Below the pieces are notes generated by a model that made no database searches, had not been told where the DNA came from, and saw nothing but the letters and a program-made list of their open reading frames with translations. Made by a program: the position numbers and the translations under genes. A stretch of 5,536 bases of DNA from Chitinophagales bacterium (lineage in GTDB: Bacteria > Bacteroidota > Bacteroidia > Chitinophagales > Chitinophagaceae), in assembly GCA_013297585.1 (NCBI GenBank), contig JAAFHG010000280.1, forward strand, positions 1 through 5,536. The letters run 5' to 3'. This document shows, one piece after another, positions 1 through 4,437 of the stretch. Position 1 is the first letter of the stretch; every line of letters starts with the position of its first letter.

Positions 1-745
1 TCCAGTTAATACCGCCAGCTTTAACAGGATATATTAAAGGTATTTCCCTGTACAGCAAACTGCTTTCTACAGGCAGCCGAACAATAGGCTCTTCCTTCAG
101 CAATACAGGTAAATCTTCAATTGTATCAATTTTTTTTGGAAAAAGGTTAATAACAATATCAGCAGCAGGCATAGATGTGCCATTATGTATTACCACTTTA
201 AGAAAACCATCCTCTGTTATAATGCCCTTTGCTTCAAGGGGTTCTTTTTTCTTTAATTTTTGTACCTCACCCTGGGTTACCAGCGTGGTATCTGCATTGT
301 AAATAAGATAGCTTAGAGATGTATTACGGTAAACCTTTCTAGTAAATATACGGTCTGCAGTTAGTGCCATGCCCAACCCTACATAAGGCAGTACGCCTAC
401 CTTAGGACTGGTTTCACCAAACTTATTGATACCTGTGACTTCAGTTGCCTTATAAGTGGCCGCTGCAAGCCCCACTATTTTAAGTGCTTTACCAAAAAAA
501 GTTTTCTTTTTTACGTAAACAAGGTTTGTTCTTATTTAAAATGAATCGCCTTTTTGTACTGGTATCAATTGGCTTACCTGAACAGTTTTTACATTTCCAT
601 CGGCAGGGAGCCAAAATTGCTTTTGAACTAGAGTTGTGGCATTGGTAGTATCAACTATATTAGTTGTATATTGTGCATAGCTCCTTTCTGCAATGCAAAA
701 CCAAAGTGAGATAACCAGCAGGTATTTATATCTGTTGTATGGCAT
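1..745 (-). pseudogene. Secreted protein of unknown function, interrupted by an in-frame stop; 3' end beyond window
   Basis: I do not recognise the family. Reading from an ATG at 745-743, the first 24 residues form a signal peptide: Arg/Lys-containing start, hydrophobic core LLVISLWFCIA, and an SYA-Q cleavage site near residue 24. The mature part begins with a Thr/Asn-rich stretch and a segment ending QKGDSF, then meets TAA at 538-536. The same frame continues without another stop to base 1. It encodes plausible protein such as KALKIVGLAAATYKA and VGVLPYVGLGMALTADR, followed by a Lys/Glu-rich part and a Pro-rich part. No good start follows the stop, so the two halves most likely were one gene of more than 248 codons. 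The frame also extends upstream to a TTG at 775, but the ATG places the signal peptide better. A sequencing error at the TAA is possible. Confidence 0.62.
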
Positions 746-820
746 ATTAGTATTGTATAATTTTTTCAAATCCAATTAATATTTTCTATTGCAATAATAC
801 AGCACATTTTTGAATAGTTT

Positions 821-840
821 TCTACGTATTTATACGTAGA
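821..840. promoter_or_regulatory. Perfect 9-bp inverted repeat, operator-like
   Basis: The arms tctacgtat (821-829) and atacgtaga (832-840) are exact reverse complements separated by tt. The site lies about 75 bp upstream of the ATG of the minus-strand secreted protein gene and about 155 bp upstream of the plus-strand response-regulator fragment. The size and symmetry suit a dimeric regulator binding site. That role is inference, since no regulator gene of known specificity is next to it. Confidence 0.4.
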
Positions 841-920
841 TGGGATTAAGAAATTGTAACTAAACAATGCAATTGCTATTTATTGTATGTTCGTATTCCC
901 CCTAAGTAAATTATTAATGA

Positions 921-962
921 ACACATGTGTTGGCTGACAGATTCCTACGAATCTGTCAGCCA
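921..962. repeat. REP-like hairpin with an adjoining short palindrome
   Basis: A perfect 14-bp inverted repeat is present: tggctgacagattc (931-944) and gaatctgtcagcca (949-962) around a ctac loop. It abuts a separate perfect 10-bp palindrome, acacatgtgt (921-930). Neither strand has a T-run directly after the stem, so it does not look like an intrinsic terminator. Its length, GC-richer stem and position between genes suit a repetitive extragenic palindrome. Copy number elsewhere in the genome cannot be seen here. Confidence 0.6.
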
Positions 963-995
963 TGCTATCACTGTTTAAAATTAAAAAGGGAATTT

Positions 996-1109
996 ATGGC
1001 TTGCTCTATTGCTTTTGTAGATGATACAGATATACTACGAATGAGTGTTGCTAATTTACTAGAACAAATGCAGCCACAATACAAAGTGTACCAATCTCGC
1101 TCTTCGTGA
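996..1109 (+). pseudogene. Response-regulator receiver domain, N-terminal fragment
   Basis: ATG at 996 follows an aaaaaggga stretch. The product is 37 residues: SIAFVDDTDILRMSVANLLE followed by QMQPQYKVYQ. This matches the first beta strand, acidic pair (Asp9-Asp10), alpha-1 helix and start of beta-2 of CheY-like receiver domains, best resembling those of LuxR/NarL-type regulators. A whole regulator is about 200 residues. Here the similarity ends near base 1095 and a TGA follows at 1107-1109. The phosphoacceptor Asp (expected near residue 55-60), the conserved Lys and any DNA-binding domain are absent. The sequence after the break is rich in inverted repeats, which suggests that insertion or rearrangement removed the rest. 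The fragment cannot be phosphorylated at the missing site, so it is probably non-functional. Confidence 0.6.
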
Positions 1110-1200
1110 TGTTCGCTTGCGGCATCTCGAAGTAAAGATAAAGCGGATGTTTCATCTGCCCTACCATCAAGTCGGTCTGCCACTATTTATTGCATGGTAG
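1102..1200. repeat. Cluster of imperfect inverted repeats, possible dispersed element
   Basis: Three stem-loops lie end to end. The first pairs cttcgtgatg (1102-1111) with catctcgaag (1123-1132), one mismatch, with an inner cgc/gcg pairing. The second pairs gcggatg (1143-1149) with catctgc (1153-1159), one position pairing as G-U in RNA. The third pairs ctaccat (1161-1167) with atggtag (1194-1200). The block is GC-richer than the sequence around it and begins where response-regulator homology stops, which suits a small inserted element. Whether it is a genome-wide repeat or a structured RNA cannot be decided from one copy. Confidence 0.4.
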
Positions 1201-1560
1201 TGCCACAAGTACTCACAGCCACTTAAATTAATAATATAGCCGCTTGTATTTAGTGCACTAGCTATTTAATTGTCTACTTATTCCTTTTAAGAGTCTGCAT
1301 GTTGTTTTTAAAATATTGCACAGGAAAATAAATTTTATGCATAAACAAAATAATTTACTGCATAGCCTAATTTATTCTATACATGCTGTAAATAATTTAC
1401 TACACAGCATAAAAAATGTGTACTTATAACTTTTATTTTACACTTGGACGCAATACTTTTATAACGCAAACAACTTATTTAAAAAAAAAACATTGAAGTT
1501 GTTTGAAATTATTTTAGGGTAATAAAATAAAGTAGAACCCCAACAGTTACTGGTTTTAGC
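1201..1560. other. AT-rich gene-free stretch
   Basis: No reading frame here looks like protein on either strand. It holds a 10-bp palindrome, tagtgcacta (1251-1260), the paired stem-loops at 1336-1410, and a stem with exact 10-bp arms caaacaactt (1467-1476) and aagttgtttg (1496-1505) around a 19-base loop containing an A-run. No consensus Bacteroidota promoter was found. It probably represents decayed DNA between two gene remnants. Confidence 0.5.
1336..1410. repeat. Two related stem-loops sharing a 19-bp direct repeat
   Basis: A 19-bp direct repeat starts at 1348 (aaataatttactgcatagc) and again at 1390 (aaataatttactacacagc), with 17 of 19 identical bases and 42-bp spacing. Each copy lies within its own inverted repeat: tatgca (1336-1341) with tgcata (1359-1364), and atgctgt (1383-1389) with acagcat (1404-1410). 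The second also contains gtaaat-a-atttac (1388-1400). The spacing of about four helical turns would put two bound proteins on one DNA face. That function is only a suggestion. Confidence 0.4.
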
Positions 1561-2311
1561 AAAAAATCGGAAGCCTACAAGTGGAGGTTCAAAGAGAAAT
1601 TAAGATTAAAAAACCTTGGTATTACCATATTTAAGTGTAGGCAAGCGAGGTAATAAAAGCGGTTTGTGTTTAGTGAAAGTGTTCCTTTTAATCTTGAAAA
1701 GGTTAAGAACAGGTACACTGCCGATAGCTATCGGCAGGCGAGAGTTAAGTACAAGAGATTTTTTTGAAACAGCAGTTCCTTGGCAAACGATTTATTACTA
1801 CTTCAATAAGTGGTGCAAGGGTGGCAGTTTTTTGAAAGTTTGGCAACAATTGTTGCAGTCGAACAAGTATTTGTTGGATTTATCAACTACTCAGTTTGAG
1901 GCACACATACACCTTGCAAAAGAGGTGGTGAAGTGTAGGCTATCAAGGTCGAAAGTAGTGCGAAACCTGCAATAGCTTGATTTTATGTGATAACGATGGT
2001 TGCCCTTAACAATAGGTAGACCTCAATGTGGCAATCACAATGACTTGTACAAAATCAATAAAATATTTGATGATATGATTGCTTTTCTGGAAACAGCCAG
2101 CATATCAATGACAGGTGTTTTTATGAATGCCGATGCAGGGTTTGACAGTAAAAGTTTTAAGAGAAATTGTGACGAAAAAGCAATCGAGTTGAATGTGAAA
2201 GGTAACCCAAGAGGCTGTAAAAACAAGCAATCAACAACACCTTTCTCAAAAGATAAAATGCTAAACAACTTCAACATAATAAATACTTCTAAGAGCAAGA
2301 TGTCATTATAA
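1561..2311 (+). pseudogene. IS5-like transposase, multiply frameshifted remnant
   Basis: This was an IS5-type DDE transposase. The N-terminal segment (LPYLSVGKRGNKS, then SWQ-like PWQTIYYYFNKWCKGGS) and the family block NADAGFDS, which carries the second catalytic Asp (codon 2132-2134), are clear. Reading from 1616, the frame is lost near 1899 by loss of one base in the codon for the first catalytic Asp. GTHTPCKRGGE follows in the next frame. A second base is lost near 1933; VGYQGRK, a TAG (1956-1958) and CETCNSLILCDNDGCP follow. A third loss near 2006 restores the first frame, giving LTIGRPQCGNHNDLY. A further shift near 1616 may join an upstream piece, KEKLRLKNL. The C-terminal Glu-containing region is not recognisable after about 2220. 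It cannot produce an active transposase. Terminal inverted repeats and a target duplication were not found. Confidence 0.85.
1718..1737. repeat. 20-bp perfect palindrome inside the transposase remnant
   Basis: The sequence ctgccgatagctatcggcag is its own reverse complement. It sits where relatives of this transposase encode the T-G-x-Q-W-R-E-L-P segment: here T-G-T is followed by seven palindrome-derived residues (LPIAIGR) and then R-E-L. The frame is kept but the Trp is lost. This suggests a small palindromic repeat that inserted into, or replaced part of, the coding sequence. The family comparison is from memory. Confidence 0.55.
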
Positions 2312-2392
2312 AAAATTGGAGCTGAAATGGTAAAAGTTCATGAAGAACAACATATTTACAATAGTAAAATAAACTCCCAGAAGTACAAGTAT

Positions 2393-2980
2393 TTATATAA
2401 TCTGCTTAGCATCGGCGCCTTCGGCAAAACATTTCCAACAGCGAGGCTCGTAGGTATCTTTTTCGCCTAGTAATACTTGGCCACCTTCTGCGGTTTTACG
2501 GTACGACACATTAGCAATATGGCCACACCTTACACATATAGCATGCAATTTTGTAATATAATCAGCTATTGACAAAAGGTTAGGCATTTGCCCAAAAGGT
2601 TGACCTTTATAATCCATATCTAAACCTGCAACAATTACACGAATGCCACGCAGCGCAAGGGTTTGGCACACATTCATTATCTGGTCATCAAAAAATTGCG
2701 CCTCGTCTATACCTACCACATCTACATCTTGCGCCAACAACAAAATGGTTTGCGAATTATCGATAGGTGTGGATTGTATGGCATTGGCATCGTGGCTTAC
2801 CACATTGTTTTCATCGTACCGCACATCGATGGCTGGCTTAAAAATCTCTACCTTTAAGTTGGCAATTTTTACACGTTTCAATCGACGAATGAGTTCTTCG
2901 GTTTTACCGCTAAACATACTGCCACAAATCACTTCAATCCAGCCCCTTCTTTCGCCACTTAAACTTGGTTCTATAAACAT
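2393..2980 (-). CDS. tdk: Thymidine kinase
   Basis: Type II thymidine kinase: it transfers the gamma phosphate of ATP to thymidine, giving dTMP in the cytoplasmic pyrimidine salvage pathway. The 195-residue product has the usual length for the family. Visible motifs are the Walker A loop GSMFSGKT (residues 20-27), the Walker B/catalytic segment VVGIDEAQFF with catalytic Glu93, the GLDMDYKGQPFG segment (119-130), and two Cys pairs that hold the structural zinc (Cys149/Cys152 and Cys181/Cys184). The thymidine-binding lasso falls between them. The ATG at 2980 starts a typical Bacteroidota N-terminus (FIEPS...RRGWIEVICGSMFSGKT). It is divergent from the unknown gene at 3052 with 71 bp between, and convergent with the transposase remnant. 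It appears intact. Confidence 0.97.
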   Translation of the reverse strand: MFIEPSLSGERRGWIEVICGSMFSGKTEELIRRLKRVKIANLKVEIFKPAIDVRYDENNVVSHDANAIQSTPIDNSQTILLLAQDVDVVGIDEAQFFDDQIMNVCQTLALRGIRVIVAGLDMDYKGQPFGQMPNLLSIADYITKLHAICVRCGHIANVSYRKTAEGGQVLLGEKDTYEPRCWKCFAEGADAKQII

Positions 2981-3034
2981 GTAAAATATATTGTAGTAAA
3001 AAACGTTAGTAAATAGATTGCTTTATTAAAACGC

Positions 3035-3042
3035 CAAAAATA
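3035..3042 (-). promoter_or_regulatory. Candidate -7 element for tdk
   Basis: On the minus strand this reads TATTTTTG, an exact match to the Bacteroidota -7 consensus TAnnTTTG, and would give a leader of about 50 bases before the tdk ATG. No TTG lies at the expected distance upstream, where the start of the divergent gene is. In AT-rich DNA the match could be chance. Confidence 0.3.
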
Positions 3043-3051
3043 TCACATCTT

Positions 3052-3741
3052 ATGGAAAAGATACAGCTTCTTATTAACAGATTGAAAGAACAGCTTGACC
3101 AACAAGCTGGTAACGATAGGTTGCTTATAACTGCACAAATGCTAGTGATAGAATTGCAGGAAAAGCACTTGCAACAACCAAGCGGCAAAGTAGCTGTAAC
3201 CATGCCTTACAGGCAGCAGCAAGACTATGTTGCACCAACCGCTGAAGCGAAAATTGAAGAAATACCACAACCATTAGATACAGAGGATTTTATAGCCGAA
3301 GAAGAAATTGTGGCCAAAGAAGAAGCGGTGGCTTTTAAACACCATCTGTTTTTTGACGATGCATTTGCCAACTTACCTACAGTAGCATTTCAAGAGCCAA
3401 AAGAAGTATTTGCCTTAAACGACGTGATGATGACGGAAGAAGAAAATGTAAATACTAAATGGCAAGCCAAAGAATTAGAAGTAGCCACGGTGCTTGAAAG
3501 AAGTCCCATTAAAGATTTGAAAAAAGCCATTAATGTAAACGACAGATACTTGTTTATTAACGAGCTATTTAGAGGTGATGAAGCGATGTACGAACGCAGC
3601 CTGAAAACAATTCAAGGGTTTAGCATATTACCTGAAGCGATATTTTGGATACAAAGAGAACTTAAAGTAAAACTTGGCTGGCAAGAAGGTAGCCCTGCGG
3701 TGAAATTGTTTGATCAATTGGTGGGAAGAAGGTTTTCGTAA
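3052..3741 (+). CDS. Conserved Bacteroidota protein of unknown function
   Basis: The function is unknown. The 229-residue product has three parts. Residues 1 to about 42 are amphipathic and helical, possibly a short coiled coil (MEKIQLLINRLKEQL, then LVIELQEKHLQ). Residues of about 45-148 are low-complexity and acidic, with runs of Glu such as AEEEIVAKEEAVA, and are probably disordered. The C-terminal 80 residues (150-229) look like a compact conserved domain, with KAINVNDRYLFINELFRGDE, a YPEA-like LPEAIFWI segment, and an Arg-rich end (FDQLVGRRFS). I recall proteins with this C-terminal block across Bacteroidota as hypothetical proteins; this is memory, not a search. There is no signal peptide or membrane segment, so it is probably cytoplasmic. 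It is divergent from tdk and appears intact. Confidence 0.85.
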   Translation: MEKIQLLINRLKEQLDQQAGNDRLLITAQMLVIELQEKHLQQPSGKVAVTMPYRQQQDYVAPTAEAKIEEIPQPLDTEDFIAEEEIVAKEEAVAFKHHLFFDDAFANLPTVAFQEPKEVFALNDVMMTEEENVNTKWQAKELEVATVLERSPIKDLKKAINVNDRYLFINELFRGDEAMYERSLKTIQGFSILPEAIFWIQRELKVKLGWQEGSPAVKLFDQLVGRRFS

Positions 3742-3751
3742 TATTAACCGC

Positions 3752-3788
3752 TGATTATTGGTGATTGGGATGATTGGCGGTGATTGAG
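3752..3788 (+). repeat. Degenerate decamer tandem repeat
   Basis: Four units begin with TGATT at 3752, 3762, 3771 and 3781, spaced 10, 9 and 10 bases: tgattattgg, tgattggga, tgattggcgg, tgattgag. The array fills most of the gap between the unknown gene and the toxin-antitoxin operon. It provides several TTG triplets, one of which is correctly placed for the -33 element of the downstream promoter. Confidence 0.55.
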
Positions 3789-3805
3789 AGGAAATGTTAC
3801 ATTTG
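3774..3805 (+). promoter_or_regulatory. Bacteroidota-type promoter of the toxin-antitoxin operon
   Basis: TACATTTG (3798-3805) is an exact match to the -7 consensus TAnnTTTG. A -33 TTG at 3774-3776 lies 21 bases upstream, within the usual spacing. Transcription would start around 3812, giving a leader of roughly 20 bases before the antitoxin ATG at 3834. The -33 TTG belongs to the decamer repeat. Confidence 0.55.
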
Positions 3806-3826
3806 TGTACATTAGCAAATACAAAT
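3801..3826 (+). promoter_or_regulatory. Gapped inverted repeat, possible autoregulatory operator
   Basis: The arm atttgt (3801-3806) is the reverse complement of acaaat (3821-3826), and a nested pair atttg/caaat (3816-3820) is also present. The site overlaps the -7 box and the expected start of transcription. Toxin-antitoxin complexes commonly repress their own promoter from such a position. The arms are short and AT-rich, so chance is a real alternative. Confidence 0.3.
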
Positions 3827-3833
3827 TATAACC

Positions 3834-4067
3834 ATGATAAAAACACATGTAACACCAACGGATGGCAATATTTCTATAAAAGTGCCAGATGATTATATCG
3901 GCAAGCATGTTGAAGTATTAGTGTATAAGGTGGATGAGCTAATAGATATAAAACCTACAAAACCGCTTACAATGTCTGCTTATAAAGGCTTGTTAAGTAA
4001 AAAAGAAGCAACTGAATTGCAAGATTTAGTCTCAAAAAGCCGAGAAGAATGGAAAGACAGTATTTAA
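3834..4067 (+). CDS. Antitoxin of a PIN-toxin pair
   Basis: This small protein of 77 residues is inferred to be the antitoxin because it overlaps, by 19 bases, a PIN-domain toxin gene. Residues 1-33 (ending KVPDDYIGKHVEVLVYK) could form beta strands as in small swapped-hairpin or AbrB-like DNA-binding folds, but I cannot assign a named family. A Lys/Pro linker follows (DELIDIKPTKPLT). The C-terminal part, AYKGLLSKKEATELQDLV then SKSREEWKDSI, looks like the helical toxin-wrapping tail seen in many VapB-type antitoxins, where an acidic or Arg-containing tail blocks the PIN active site. The ATG at 3834 lies just after the consensus promoter. It probably also represses the operon. The gene symbol is left blank because the fold is uncertain. 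Confidence 0.75.
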   Translation: MIKTHVTPTDGNISIKVPDDYIGKHVEVLVYKVDELIDIKPTKPLTMSAYKGLLSKKEATELQDLVSKSREEWKDSI

Positions 4068-4429
4068 TAGATACAAATGCTGTTATTGACTACTTAGGTA
4101 ACATTCTACCTACAAAGGGCGAAGCATTCATGGATAATATTATTCCATCAATTTCTATTATTACACGTATTGAAGTATTAGGTTGGTATAAAGCCTCACC
4201 AAATCAATTATTACGGTTACAACCTTTTATAGATAGCACCGAGCAATATCCATTAGATGAAGCCGTAATTAATGCAACAATTACACTAAGGCAATTGTAT
4301 AAAATTAAAACACCAGATGCTATTATCGCTGCCACTGCATTAACTCATAATCTTGTTTTGATAAGCAGGAATACCAATGATTTCAAACAAATTATTGGAT
4401 TAACATGCATAAATCCACACAGCTTGTAA
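4049..4429 (+). CDS. vapC: PIN-domain toxin, VapC-like ribonuclease
   Basis: A PIN-domain endoribonuclease of 126 residues, the usual size for VapC toxins, which cleave specific RNAs (often tRNA or rRNA) and stop growth when freed from the antitoxin. The metal-binding acidic residues expected of the fold are all visible: Asp8 in YLIDTNAVIDYL, Glu42 in TRIEVLGW, Asp90 in KTPDAIIAATAL, and Asp111 in RNTNDF. The gene is therefore probably active. Its ATG at 4049 lies inside the antitoxin gene in another frame, which implies translational coupling. It converges with waaA, with 8 bases between the two stop codons. The RNA target cannot be read from the sequence. Confidence 0.93.
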   Translation: MERQYLIDTNAVIDYLGNILPTKGEAFMDNIIPSISIITRIEVLGWYKASPNQLLRLQPFIDSTEQYPLDEAVINATITLRQLYKIKTPDAIIAATALTHNLVLISRNTNDFKQIIGLTCINPHSL

Positions 4430-4437
4430 ATTACTTT

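Noticed and set aside
931..962. Hairpin as an intrinsic terminator
   Set aside because: No T-run follows the stem on either strand, and it does not closely follow the end of an intact gene.
968..1183. Minus-strand open frame of 71 codons
   Set aside because: It runs antisense through the response-regulator fragment and the inverted-repeat block, and shows no recognisable domain.
2035..2298. Minus-strand open frame of 87 codons
   Set aside because: Antisense shadow of the transposase remnant, which has clear family motifs on the plus strand.
1520..2373. Similar sequences taataaaataaa (1520-1531) and tagtaaaataaa (2362-2373) as target duplication or element ends
   Set aside because: They flank the transposase remnant, but IS5-type target duplications are only a few bases and both matches are low-complexity AT sequence.
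2643..2984. Plus-strand open frames opposite tdk, including one at 2663-2857
   Set aside because: Shadows of thymidine kinase, which has all its motifs on the minus strand.
3006..3203. Minus-strand open frame of 65 codons
   Set aside because: Antisense to the start of the conserved unknown gene, with no supporting signal.
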